A stretch of DNA of 64,000 bases from Bacillota bacterium (GTDB lineage: Bacteria; Bacillota; Clostridia; Christensenellales; SZUA-584). Below, one piece after another: positions 9,124-16,973 of the stretch. The position numbers and the translations under genes were made by a program. Location of the stretch: contig JAEYOE010000031.1 in the NCBI GenBank assembly GCA_023412005.1, positions 70,168 to 134,167 on the forward strand, in the 5' to 3' direction. Numbering within the stretch: the stretch's first letter is position 1; every line of letters begins with the position of its first letter. The notes beneath the pieces were generated by a model, which was not told the DNA's origin, ran no database searches, and saw only the letters and a program-made list of their open reading frames with translations.

Positions 9124-9330
9124 GTGGCAAAAGTAACAATTGACAAAGATGCCTGCAAAGGCTGCGGGCTGTGCGTAACAGCATGCCCGAAGAAAATCAT
9201 GGTGCTTTCCAAATCCGGCATCAACGCGAAAGGCTATAACCCCGTGGAAATCACGGACATGGCCCTGTGCATCGGCTGCGCAAACTGCGCGAAGATGTGC
9301 CCCGATTTTGTGCTGACGGTGGAAAAATAG
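9124..9330 (+). CDS. 4Fe-4S ferredoxin subunit of a 2-oxoacid:ferredoxin oxidoreductase
   Basis: A 68-residue protein with two clusters, CKGCGLCVTACP (about residues 11-22) and CIGCANCAKMCP (about 49-60), typical of the delta subunit that takes electrons from the thiamine site of KOR/VOR enzymes. The start is GTG, preceded by AGGTGAT. It is the first gene of a four-gene set ending at the terminator at 11723, with a 41-bp gap to the alpha subunit. An AT-rich stretch with TATAAA at 9088-9093 lies upstream, but the best TTGACT (9059-9064) is 23 bp away, too far for a standard promoter, so the promoter is left undecided. Confidence 0.9.
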   Translation: MAKVTIDKDACKGCGLCVTACPKKIMVLSKSGINAKGYNPVEITDMALCIGCANCAKMCPDFVLTVEK

Positions 9331-9371
9331 AGCCTGCTTTGGCTTAAACAATAAGATAAGGTGGCTTAAAA

Positions 9372-10433
9372 ATGGAAAAAGTTTTAATGAAAGGCAATGA
9401 GGCGATTGCGGAAGCGGCGATTCAAGCGGGATGCCGTTTCTTCTTTGGTTACCCAATCACGCCTCAAAATCAAATCCCGGAATACATGTCGCGGCGCATG
9501 CCCGAGGTTGGCGGCACTTTTTTGCAGGCCGAATCCGAGGTCTCCGCGATTAACATGGTGTACGGCGCGGCAGGTGCCGGTGCGCGCGTGATGACATCGT
9601 CTTCCTCCCCCGGTATCAGTTTGAAGCAGGAAGGCATCAGCTACATCGCCTGTGCGGAGCTGCCCTGCGTTATCGTCAACATGGTGCGCAGCGGGCCCGG
9701 CCTTGGCGGCATACTCCCCTCTCAGGGCGACTATTTTCAGTCGGTCAAGGGCGGCGGCCACGGCGACTACCGCCTGATTGTGTACGCCCCGTCTTCCGTG
9801 CAGGAAGCAGCCGATTGCGTGATGGAAGCGTTCGAAGCGTCGGATTATTACCGCGTGCCCGCGCTGGTACTGGGCGACGGCATGATCGGCCAGATGATGG
9901 AGCCGGTGGAGTTTACACAGCCCAAAAAACGCACCCAGAAAGAAAAAACCTGGGCAGCAACCGGTTATGACGGCAAAAAAGAACGCGCTGTGATCAACTC
10001 GCTGTATATCGAGGCGGAGGCCATGAGCGCCGTGAACGCGCGTATGCAGGGCGTTTACCGCGAGATTGAAAAGAATGAAACGCAGTACGAAGAATACATG
10101 ATGGACGACGCAGAGTTCGCCATCGTCGCCTACGGAACCACATCGCGCGTGGTGCGCAACGCCATCAGCAAGGCGCGCAACGAGTTCGGCATCAAAGCCG
10201 GGCTGATTCGCCCCATCACTGTATGGCCTTTTCCGTATGCACCAATAGCGCAGGCGGCCAAGAGGGTGAAAGGCATACTGGCGGTGGAGATGAGCACAGG
10301 CCAGATGGTAGAAGACGTGCGCCTTGGCGCGAACGGTGCCTGCCCCGTGTCTTTCGTCGGCACCACCGGCGGCATTGTGCCCACACCCAAGCAGATCATC
10401 GAAAAATTAGTAGAAATGAAGGAGGGAATGTAG
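9372..10433 (+). CDS. vorB: 2-oxoacid:ferredoxin oxidoreductase alpha subunit (VorB/KorA type)
   Basis: A 353-residue subunit containing the pyrimidine-binding half of the thiamine-diphosphate enzyme. FFFGYPITPQNQIPEY near residues 25-40 is the YPITPS-like motif of this superfamily, followed by a transketolase-C-like domain (about 240-350) with GLIRPITVWPFP. These enzymes oxidatively decarboxylate 2-oxoacids to acyl-CoA and reduce ferredoxin, or run in reverse. The lack of a fused gamma domain and the four-gene order delta-alpha-beta-gamma match the VOR/KOR group (2-oxoisovalerate or 2-oxoglutarate). Which 2-oxoacid is used cannot be read from the sequence. The stop codon is 1 bp from the next start. 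Confidence 0.88.
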   Translation: MEKVLMKGNEAIAEAAIQAGCRFFFGYPITPQNQIPEYMSRRMPEVGGTFLQAESEVSAINMVYGAAGAGARVMTSSSSPGISLKQEGISYIACAELPCVIVNMVRSGPGLGGILPSQGDYFQSVKGGGHGDYRLIVYAPSSVQEAADCVMEAFEASDYYRVPALVLGDGMIGQMMEPVEFTQPKKRTQKEKTWAATGYDGKKERAVINSLYIEAEAMSAVNARMQGVYREIEKNETQYEEYMMDDAEFAIVAYGTTSRVVRNAISKARNEFGIKAGLIRPITVWPFPYAPIAQAAKRVKGILAVEMSTGQMVEDVRLGANGACPVSFVGTTGGIVPTPKQIIEKLVEMKEGM

Positions 10434-10434
10434 G

Positions 10435-11172
10435 ATGGCTATGGTATTTAAAAAGACGCCTGTGATGACCGACGTTCCTTTTCACTATTGCCCCGGCTGT
10501 ACGCATGGTATTGCGCACCGTCTGGTTGCCGAATGCATTGAAGAAATGGGCCTGCAGGAAAAAGCCATTGGCATCGCGCCGGTGGGCTGCGCTGTGTTTG
10601 CCTATAAATATTTCAATATCGACATGTTTGAAGCGGCTCACGGTCGCGCTCCGGCTGTGGCGACCGGTGCAAAACGCGTGCACCCCGAGAACCTCGTGTT
10701 CACATACCAAGGCGACGGCGACTTAGCCTCCATCGGTGCGGCGGAGATTGTACACGCGGCGGCGCGCGGCGAGAAGATCACGACGATATTTATCAACAAT
10801 GCAATATACGGCATGACAGGCGGCCAGATGGCCCCGACAACGCTGGTGGGACAGAAGACCACCACCTCACCATTCGGCCGCGACGCGAGCCTCTGCGGCT
10901 TCCCTGTGCGTGTTTCCGAAATGCTCTCAACACTGGATGGCGCAGCTTATATTGAACGTGTATCTCTTCACGATGTGCCGAATATCAACAAAGCGAAGAA
11001 AGCCATACGCAAGGCGTTTGAAACACAAATGTCTGGCAAAGGCTTTTCGCTCGTGGAGCTGCTCTCCACCTGCCCGACCAACTGGGGGCTTAGCCCCGTA
11101 GAATCGCTTGACTGGCTCAAGGACAATATGATTCCGTATTATCCGCTGGGCGTTTTCAAGGAGGCGAAGTAA
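10435..11172 (+). CDS. 2-oxoacid:ferredoxin oxidoreductase beta subunit (thiamine-binding)
   Basis: A 245-residue subunit. CPGCTHGI near residues 21-28 is the N-terminal Cys motif of KOR/VOR beta subunits. The thiamine pyrophosphate motif is GDGDLASIGAAEIVHAAARG, then FINNAIYGMTGGQMAPTT (GDGD...NN spacing, about residues 94-133). Together with the alpha subunit it forms the active site. A ribosome site (GGAGG) lies inside the alpha gene's last codons and the two genes are 1 bp apart, implying translational coupling. It is followed 1 bp later by the gamma subunit. Confidence 0.92.
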   Translation: MAMVFKKTPVMTDVPFHYCPGCTHGIAHRLVAECIEEMGLQEKAIGIAPVGCAVFAYKYFNIDMFEAAHGRAPAVATGAKRVHPENLVFTYQGDGDLASIGAAEIVHAAARGEKITTIFINNAIYGMTGGQMAPTTLVGQKTTTSPFGRDASLCGFPVRVSEMLSTLDGAAYIERVSLHDVPNINKAKKAIRKAFETQMSGKGFSLVELLSTCPTNWGLSPVESLDWLKDNMIPYYPLGVFKEAK

Positions 11173-11173
11173 C

Positions 11174-11716
11174 ATGACGAATGAAATCATTATGGCGGGC
11201 TTCGGCGGTCAAGGCGTGCTGCTGATGGGTCAGCTGCTGGCCTATGCGGGTATGTACGAAAACAAAAACGTCTCCTGGCTGCCTTCATATGGCCCTGAAA
11301 TGCGCGGCGGTACCGCCAACTGCAATGTCATCGTATCGGACGAGCCGGTCGGCTCCCCCGTTGTGACGGATGCGGACGCGGTGATTGTGATGAACAAGCC
11401 GTCTCTAGATATGTTCGAGAAGGCGTTGAAGCCGGGCGGCGTGCTTTTTATCAATTCGTCGCTGATCGACAAAAAAGCGACGCGCGATGATATTGAGGTG
11501 CATTATGTTCCCGTAAATGACATTGCGGCGGAGGTTGGCAATGCGCGCACCGCGAACATTGTGATGCTTGGCGCTTATGTGGCCTCCTCTGGGGCTGTTT
11601 CCAAAAAGAGCGTGATTGAGGCGGTGGAATATGTACTCGGCAAGGGAAAAGCGCATTTGATACCGGTTAATGAAAAAGCGTTTGACGAAGGCGCAAAGGT
11701 CGTACAAAACGCATAA
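11174..11716 (+). CDS. 2-oxoacid:ferredoxin oxidoreductase gamma subunit
   Basis: A 180-residue subunit. IIMAGFGGQGVLLMGQLLA at the N-terminus and SYGPEMRGGTANCNVIVS (about residues 36-53) are the conserved gamma-domain signatures shared by POR, VOR, KOR and IOR enzymes; this domain helps shape the CoA or substrate site. It is the last gene of the delta-alpha-beta-gamma operon and is followed 6 bp after its stop by an intrinsic terminator. The 3' end (KAHLIPVNEKAFDEGAK...) recurs as a degenerate copy about 3 kb downstream, beyond the catalase block. Confidence 0.93.
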   Translation: MTNEIIMAGFGGQGVLLMGQLLAYAGMYENKNVSWLPSYGPEMRGGTANCNVIVSDEPVGSPVVTDADAVIVMNKPSLDMFEKALKPGGVLFINSSLIDKKATRDDIEVHYVPVNDIAAEVGNARTANIVMLGAYVASSGAVSKKSVIEAVEYVLGKGKAHLIPVNEKAFDEGAKVVQNA

Positions 11717-11722
11717 ATCAAG

Positions 11723-11750
11723 AAGAGCTTCCCCGGAGGCTCTTTTTTTA
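11723..11750 (+). terminator. intrinsic terminator of the oxidoreductase operon
   Basis: Stem AAGAGCTTCC against GGAGGCTCTT (one G:U pair) followed by seven T, starting 6 bp after the gamma-subunit stop codon. Confidence 0.85.
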
Positions 11751-11870
11751 TAAGCATTTTTGACGATAGCGCCAACTTTGGCCATAATCACCGGCCTAAA
11801 GTATGTTCATTTATAACCATCTCTTATCATATCCGTCATGGTTGACTTTTTTATCCTTATTAATATTCGT

Positions 11871-11899
11871 TTGCATTATTAATAACGGAATGATAAAAT
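11871..11899 (+). promoter_or_regulatory. candidate catalase promoter
   Basis: TTGCAT, 17 bp, TAAAAT, ending 54 bp before the catalase start. The -10 is close to consensus, the -35 is poor. The region is very AT-rich and contains TTATTAATAA. This palindromic stretch would be reminiscent of a PerR box, but the match to the PerR consensus is not good enough to claim one. Confidence 0.35.
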
Positions 11900-11953
11900 A
11901 AATACACTACGCAGATGCTGATCATCAGCATTAATAAAGAACAGGAGGCAATG

Positions 11954-13456
11954 ATGGAAAAACACAAACGACTAACCAACGAAGTCGGCGCACCGATAGT
12001 CGACAATGAGAACTCAATCACGGCGGGTCCCCGGGGGCCAGTCGTTATGCAGGATGTGTGGCTTATGGAAAAAATGGCCCACTTTAACAGGGAGGTCATT
12101 CCCGAACGCCGTATGCATGCCAAAGGCTGGGGTGCTTACGGCAAGCTGACGGTCACCCATGATATTTCGCAGTATACGAAAGCAAAGGTATTGCAGCCTG
12201 GTAAGGAAACAGAGCTGTTTATCCGCTTTTCCACCGTCGCCGGCGAGCGCGGCGCAGCCGACTGCGAACGCGATATACGCGGGGTTGCCGTCAAGTTTTA
12301 TACCGAAGAAGGAAACTGGGACCTCGTCGGCAACAACACGCCTACTTTTTTCATCCGGGACGTTCACAATTTTTCCGATCTGAATCGCGCGGTCAAGCGT
12401 GACCCCCAAACAGGTCGCCGCTCGGCGCAAAATAACTGGGACTTTTGGACACTGCTTCCCGAATGCTTTCATCAGATTACTGTTGTCATGAGCGACAGAG
12501 GTATCCCCGCCTCTTTCAGAAACATGCATTTCTTCGGTGAGCATACGTTCTCGCTATACAACGCAAAAAACGAACGCGTTTGGTGCAAATTCCACTTCAA
12601 AACAAAGCAAGGCATAAAAAACCTGTCCAATGAAGAAGCCGCGAAAATCAACGGTATGGACCGGGAGTTCCACGGAAAGGATCTTTTTGAGGCCATAGAA
12701 CGGGGCGATTATCCGCAGTGGACCATGTATATTCAGGTGATGACCGAACAGCAGGCCAAAGAACACTATGAGAATCCGTTTGATATTACCAAGATCTGGC
12801 GCCATAAGGAATACCCGCTCATCGAGGTCGGAGTGCTGGAACTTAACCGCAATCCCGAAAATTATTTTGCCGAGGTTGAACAGTCCGCCTTTACTCCCGC
12901 CCATGTGGTTCCGGGCATAGGATTTTCTCCGGACCGCTTTTTGCAGGGCCGTTTGTTTGCTTACGGAGACGCTCAGCGGTATCGATTGGGTGTGAACCAC
13001 AACCTGATCCCCGTCAATCAGGCAAAATGCGAGGTCAGCGATTACCATCGCGATGGCGCAATGCGTGTGGATGGCAACTATGGCGGAACACCCGCTTATT
13101 CGCCCAACAGCTACGGTGCGTGGACAGCTCAGCCCGAGGTGATGGAACCGCCGCTGGATCTTAATGGCGCGATGTACCGTTACGACCCGAAGGACGACCC
13201 CACCGACGACTGTTTCCGTGCCGGAGGCGATTTGTGGCGCGTGCTCACCGAGGATAAAAAGCAGATATTGATTGATAACACCGCCGGGGACATTGCGCCG
13301 TGTACGGAAAATATCAAGTACCGCCACGCGGTTCACTGCTACCTTGCTGATACGGAGTATGGCGAACGCTTCACCCAAGCGGCCGGTCTTGACATCGCCA
13401 AGGTCAAAGAGCTTGCAAAGCTCGACCATAGCGGCCTGATTGCTGCGACCATATGA
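11954..13456 (+). CDS. katA: monofunctional haem catalase (KatA type)
   Basis: A 500-residue small-subunit clade catalase that dismutates hydrogen peroxide. The distal His lies in PERRMHAKGWGAYG (about residues 49-62), the distal Asn in DLVGNNTPTFFIRD, and the proximal haem-ligand Tyr in GRLFAYGDAQRYRLG (about 332-346). In-frame starts exist at 11915, 11951 and 11954; AGGAGG at 11943-11948 gives 5-bp spacing only to 11954, which is chosen. Catalase is not universal in strict anaerobes, and this gene plus two membrane proteins lies between the intact gamma-subunit gene and a decayed copy of its 3' end, which suggests the block is an insertion or a rearrangement product. Confidence 0.96.
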   Translation: MEKHKRLTNEVGAPIVDNENSITAGPRGPVVMQDVWLMEKMAHFNREVIPERRMHAKGWGAYGKLTVTHDISQYTKAKVLQPGKETELFIRFSTVAGERGAADCERDIRGVAVKFYTEEGNWDLVGNNTPTFFIRDVHNFSDLNRAVKRDPQTGRRSAQNNWDFWTLLPECFHQITVVMSDRGIPASFRNMHFFGEHTFSLYNAKNERVWCKFHFKTKQGIKNLSNEEAAKINGMDREFHGKDLFEAIERGDYPQWTMYIQVMTEQQAKEHYENPFDITKIWRHKEYPLIEVGVLELNRNPENYFAEVEQSAFTPAHVVPGIGFSPDRFLQGRLFAYGDAQRYRLGVNHNLIPVNQAKCEVSDYHRDGAMRVDGNYGGTPAYSPNSYGAWTAQPEVMEPPLDLNGAMYRYDPKDDPTDDCFRAGGDLWRVLTEDKKQILIDNTAGDIAPCTENIKYRHAVHCYLADTEYGERFTQAAGLDIAKVKELAKLDHSGLIAATI

Positions 13457-13614
13457 CCGTCTGCGTATAAAACAACAACATGAATCAGCCGTAGCCTTGG
13501 CCTTACCGGGCGAAGCCAAAATCCCAAAGGGCAATGGAACAGCACCTGCGCCCTTTGGGCTGCGGCTGTATAATTCTTATTACAAGCAAAAAACGGCAAC
13601 AGCTATGGTGCTAT

Positions 13615-14010
13615 ATGATCGTTAAAAATGTGATTTTAATTTTACTCGGCTTTATACTGCTAATCCTCGGGACTTTCGGCATCTTTCTGCCCATATTGCC
13701 GACGACACCTTTTTTTATCGGCGCGGCGGCATGCTTCAGCTGCGCTCCGAGGTTGACAGCGCAGCTAATGCGCATTCCTCTTTTCAACAAGTACATACTA
13801 AATTACAAACACCGGACGGGGCTGCCCCGAAAAACGGTTATTGTCAGTCTTGTGTTCTTGTGGGTGACGCTTCTGATTTCCTGCATTCTGACGATGTCAG
13901 TCTGGATCACCTTCCTGCTTGGCGTTATCGGCATCTGCGTCTCTGTCCATATCCTCATGATCTCAAAACCCAGAACGAAGAGAACGGGAACGAAATATGA
14001 AAACACATAA
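13615..14010 (+). CDS. YbaN/DUF454 family inner-membrane protein
   Basis: About 131 residues with hydrophobic helices at roughly residues 5-25, 27-42 and 82-118. The sequence GTFGIFLPILPTTPFFIGAAACF is characteristic (quoted in part: GIFLPILPTTPFF) of DUF454 proteins such as E. coli YbaN, whose function is unknown. The frame is open from 13534, but those extra 27 residues are Cys/Gln-rich and unlike the family; the ATG at 13615 (MIVKNVILILLGF) gives a family-like N-terminus, although the ribosome site before it is weak. Its 3' end overlaps the next gene by 14 bp, so the two are likely cotranslated. Confidence 0.75.
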   Translation: MIVKNVILILLGFILLILGTFGIFLPILPTTPFFIGAAACFSCAPRLTAQLMRIPLFNKYILNYKHRTGLPRKTVIVSLVFLWVTLLISCILTMSVWITFLLGVIGICVSVHILMISKPRTKRTGTKYENT

Positions 14011-14641
14011 ACTGCCTGTTTATTTCGAGAGCCTGTTTAATATTCTCTATTTGAGCACAGCGGTCTTCCTTGGAATCCGCATGCTGCTGATTGGCGTCTC
14101 GGTCCAAAGAACACTATTTGGCATTATGGCACTTATACTTGCGGCCGGGGATGCCTGTCATCTCATCCCGCGCATCGCCGCAGGATTTGCCTCTGACCGA
14201 CAGCGCTTTGCCCGGTCACTTGGCTACGGCAAAATGATCACGTCGGTCAGCATGACGCTTTTCTATGTGTTTTTATGGCACATTGGCATCACAGCGTTTT
14301 CATTAACGGAGATATGGTATGGAACGCTGGCTGTCTATATATTGGCGATTTGGCGCATTGTCATATCCGTTCTCCCGCAGAACCGATGGGGCTCTGACAG
14401 CTCGCCGGCTTCATGGGCTGTTTACCGCAATATACCGTTTCTTATGCTGGGCGGTATGGCCTGCATCCTTTTCTTTTTGTATCGCAGCGCAGCGGGCTTT
14501 GAGCATATGTGGCTCGCTGTTCTTTTGAGCTTTGCATTTTATCTGCCGGTTGTGATCTGGTCAAAAAAGTATCCGCCCATCGGTATGATGATGCTGCCGA
14601 AAAGCTGCGTTTATATCTGGATTATCACAATGGGGTTATAG
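13997..14641 (+). CDS. hypothetical multi-pass membrane protein
   Basis: A 214-residue protein with about six or seven hydrophobic segments (approximately residues 13-33, 38-52, 82-103, 106-125, 147-162, 170-187 and 195-213) separated by short charged loops, including a conserved-looking GDACHLIPRIAAGF between segments two and three. I do not recognise the family with confidence. The start codon overlaps the end of the DUF454 gene by 14 bp, with a weak GGGAAC ribosome site, so translation is probably coupled. It is the last gene of the catalase block. Function unknown. Confidence 0.6.
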   Translation: MKTHKLPVYFESLFNILYLSTAVFLGIRMLLIGVSVQRTLFGIMALILAAGDACHLIPRIAAGFASDRQRFARSLGYGKMITSVSMTLFYVFLWHIGITAFSLTEIWYGTLAVYILAIWRIVISVLPQNRWGSDSSPASWAVYRNIPFLMLGGMACILFFLYRSAAGFEHMWLAVLLSFAFYLPVVIWSKKYPPIGMMMLPKSCVYIWIITMGL

Positions 14642-14696
14642 AGGTTTGGGAGACGTAAGAGATGTTTTATCTCATTCCTCGAAGCGACGCATGGAC

Positions 14697-14789
14697 AAGG
14701 CGCATTTGATACCGGTTAATGATAAGGCGTTTGACGTAGGCGCGAAAATCGTAAAACAGCTGACTAAGTTTATCATCAAGGGGCTGTGA
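14697..14789 (+). pseudogene. 3' remnant of a second oxidoreductase gamma-subunit gene
   Basis: The frame beginning at 14697 reads KAHLIPVNDKAFDVGAK and continues to a TGA at 14787. This matches the last residues of the intact gamma subunit (KAHLIPVNEKAFDEGAK) at 11647-11697, including 22 identical bases in a row from 14700, with several substitutions after that. There is no upstream part of the gene: the homology stops abruptly at the left edge. It is also followed by its own terminator, as the intact gene is. I read it as the tail of a former paralogue or recombination scar, not a functional gene. Confidence 0.8.
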
Positions 14790-14804
14790 AAACGGCCTCT
14801 TTTT
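14779..14804 (+). terminator. terminator behind the gamma-subunit remnant
   Basis: Stem AGGGGCT against GGCCTCT (with G:U pairs) and a T run, overlapping the last codons of the remnant. It is the counterpart of the terminator behind the intact gene. Confidence 0.6.
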
Positions 14805-14826
14805 GCTTTCAAAGAAGTTACTTATG

Positions 14827-14949
14827 TATGTCATTGATATAGAAAGTCTCTAATTTCGGTCATCCTGAGGAGTGAAGCGACGAAGGATCTGTTGCAACAG
14901 ATTCTATTCCACTTCGTAGTCACTTCGCTACACTCGTTCAGAATGACGG
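14827..14949. repeat. dispersed intergenic repeat, copy 1
   Basis: Begins TATGTCATTG, then a segment like TCGGTCATCCTGAGGAG, then GGATCTGTTG.ACAGATTCT and TTCCACTTCGTAGTCACTTCG, ending CAGAATGACG. The left half recurs at 36016-36110 and the right half at 42421-42471. No open frame is associated. Confidence 0.75.
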
Positions 14950-15012
14950 TAATCGTGGTTTTTCGTTTATTGTTGGCTTAAGCACATGAAGATTCCGTTG
15001 AAGCGTAAACGA

Positions 15013-15100
15013 TCGACTACGAAGTGGACTGGAATCCTATGTTTAAAGCGTTTTGCAACGGGATGCTTTCCACTGCGTAGTCACGTCCTTCGCTCCTCAT
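15013..15100. repeat. fragment of the same dispersed repeat group
   Basis: Carries TCGACTACGAAGTG, found also at 42542-42555, and later CCACTGCGTAGTCACGTCCTTCG in two parts resembling the right half of copy 1. The stretch 14805-15231 holds only these repeats and no gene that I can see. Confidence 0.5.
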
Positions 15101-15231
15101 CAAGACATGCGGAGGGTTTTTTCGACAATCTAAGAGGCTGAAAAAATGCTTTTTTATATCTGTATATATATGATTCCTCCGAGATATTTATCGCGCAAGA
15201 AGAGTGCGAAAAGGCGATCATTGAACTTTGC

Positions 15232-15263
15232 AAAAAGACCCCCGGTCTCCCGAGAGTCTCTTG
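15232..15263 (-). terminator. intrinsic terminator after ilvB
   Basis: On the minus strand GACTCTC pairs with GGGGGTC (two G:U pairs) around an 8-nt loop, extended by AAGA against T residues, then TTTTT. It lies about 45 bp after the ilvB stop and would end the branched-chain operon. Confidence 0.7.
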
Positions 15264-15305
15264 CGAAGCTTTTTGTAAATATTCAGTTTTTTAAATTAAT
15301 TGATT

Positions 15306-16961
15306 TTAAGAGATATTCATCAGAATATTATCAATCGCAGCCCCCGGCGGCACCATCGGCAGCACCATCGCATCCTGCGGAATCACGCAGTGTATCAGCG
15401 ACGGTACATCCTTCTCCATGGCCGCCTTCAGCGCCTCCTTAAACCCTTCCGCATCTTCAACCTTCTGCGCGAAATACCCAAAACCACGCGCAATCGCGCA
15501 AAAATCCATCGGCGGCAGCGTGGTCTCCGAATAGCGCTTGTTAAACAGCAGCGTCTGCCACTGGCGCACCATCCCAAGCGTGTTGTTATCAAACAATATC
15601 GTGATAACCGGTATGTTATAACGCGTCGTGGTCGCCATCTCATTCAGGTTCATTCTCAGGCATCCGTCGCCGGTGATATGAATCACTGTCTTTTCCGGGC
15701 TCGCGACCTTCGCCCCTATTGCCGCGCCGAGGCCGTACCCCATTGTACCGAGGCCGCCCGACGTTAAGAACTTGTTGTGCTTCTTAAACGGGAAATACTG
15801 CGCTGTCCACATTTGATGCTGGCCCACATCCGTCACGATAATCGCGTCCTCACCGAGGCGCTCATCAATGGCTTCCATGATCTGCTTCGGCAGATGATCC
15901 GCCGGAATATGCGCTTCGTTCTCCGCCTTCCATTCATTCACGCTTTTCACCCACTCAGGGTGCTGTTTCTTTGGCATATGCGGATTGATCTCGCTGAGTG
16001 CCGTTTTGATATCCTGAATCACATGCAGATGCGTCGGAATATTCTTGTTAACTTCAGACGCATCGATATCGATCTGAATGATCTTCGCGTGCGACGCGAA
16101 CTTGCTTACATCACCCGTTACGCGGTCGCTGAAACGCGCGCCGAGAACCAGCAGCAAATCGCAGTTCTGAAACGCCATGTTGCTCGCCTTCGTGCCATGC
16201 ATGCCCACCAGCCCCATGTAAAGCGGATGCTTTGTCGGGAATGAACTGACACCCATCAGCGTGCTGGCCACAGGCGCATCAAGCTTTTCAGCCAGCTCAA
16301 ACAGCGCGTCTCCCGCGCCGGACAGCACCACGCCGCCACCGGCGAGAATAACGGGCCGTTCGGCCTTCTCCACCAGTTCTATGATTTGCGCTGTCGGCAC
16401 CTCTGTGTATTTGCATGAAATCACATAGTTTTCTTCCGGCGGCGTGTACTCGCAAAGCTGCGTAAACAAATCGCTCGTGATGTCGATCAGCACCGGGCCG
16501 GGGCGTCCGCAGCGCGCGAACGCAAATGCCTCGCGGAACACATCCGAAATACGCGTGATGTCTTTAATTTGGTAGTTGTGCTTGGTAATGGGCATCGAAA
16601 CGCCCATGATATCCACTTCCTGAAAGCTGTCGGTGCCGAGCAGCTTGGCTGGCACGTTGCCCGTAATCGCCACCATAGGTATCGAATCCATATAAGCTGT
16701 CGCGAGGCCCGTCACAAGGTTCGTGCAACCGGGTCCCGATGTCGCAATGCATACACCAACCTTGCCTGTTGCGCGCGCATAACCGTCTGCTGCGTGCGAA
16801 GCGCCCTGCTCGTGAGCCGTCTCGATGTGCGTAATCGTCGAGCGCTCATCGTATAGCGCGTCGTATAGCTTGATGACCTTGCCGCCCGGATACCCGAAAA
16901 CGGTATCCACGCCCTCACGTTTGAGGCATTCCATGATGATTTGTACGCCTGTCAACTGCAT
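15306..16961 (-). CDS. ilvB: acetolactate synthase large (catalytic) subunit
   Basis: A 551-residue thiamine-diphosphate enzyme that condenses two pyruvates to acetolactate, or pyruvate with 2-oxobutyrate to acetohydroxybutyrate. The catalytic glutamate is in AHEQGASHAADGYARA (about residues 47-62), and the thiamine motif is HITGDGCLRMNLNEMA with FDNNTLGMVRQWQ about 25 residues on. FAD-binding middle domain features (GARFSDRVTGD) are present. It is the last gene of the operon, unusually far from the small subunit ilvN, which is the first; in most Firmicutes ilvB and ilvN/H are adjacent. It starts 12 bp after the ilvD stop codon. Confidence 0.96.
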   Translation of the reverse strand: MQLTGVQIIMECLKREGVDTVFGYPGGKVIKLYDALYDERSTITHIETAHEQGASHAADGYARATGKVGVCIATSGPGCTNLVTGLATAYMDSIPMVAITGNVPAKLLGTDSFQEVDIMGVSMPITKHNYQIKDITRISDVFREAFAFARCGRPGPVLIDITSDLFTQLCEYTPPEENYVISCKYTEVPTAQIIELVEKAERPVILAGGGVVLSGAGDALFELAEKLDAPVASTLMGVSSFPTKHPLYMGLVGMHGTKASNMAFQNCDLLLVLGARFSDRVTGDVSKFASHAKIIQIDIDASEVNKNIPTHLHVIQDIKTALSEINPHMPKKQHPEWVKSVNEWKAENEAHIPADHLPKQIMEAIDERLGEDAIIVTDVGQHQMWTAQYFPFKKHNKFLTSGGLGTMGYGLGAAIGAKVASPEKTVIHITGDGCLRMNLNEMATTTRYNIPVITILFDNNTLGMVRQWQTLLFNKRYSETTLPPMDFCAIARGFGYFAQKVEDAEGFKEALKAAMEKDVPSLIHCVIPQDAMVLPMVPPGAAIDNILMNIS

Positions 16962-16973
16962 GTTATTTCCCCC

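Noticed and set aside
11830..11900. Possible PerR box before catalase
   Set aside because: TTATTAATAA and nearby AT palindromes do not match the PerR consensus spacing; in such AT-rich sequence this is likely chance.
12554..13534. Minus-strand open frame (326 codons) opposite catalase
   Set aside because: Antisense to an intact catalase with all active-site motifs; no family features.
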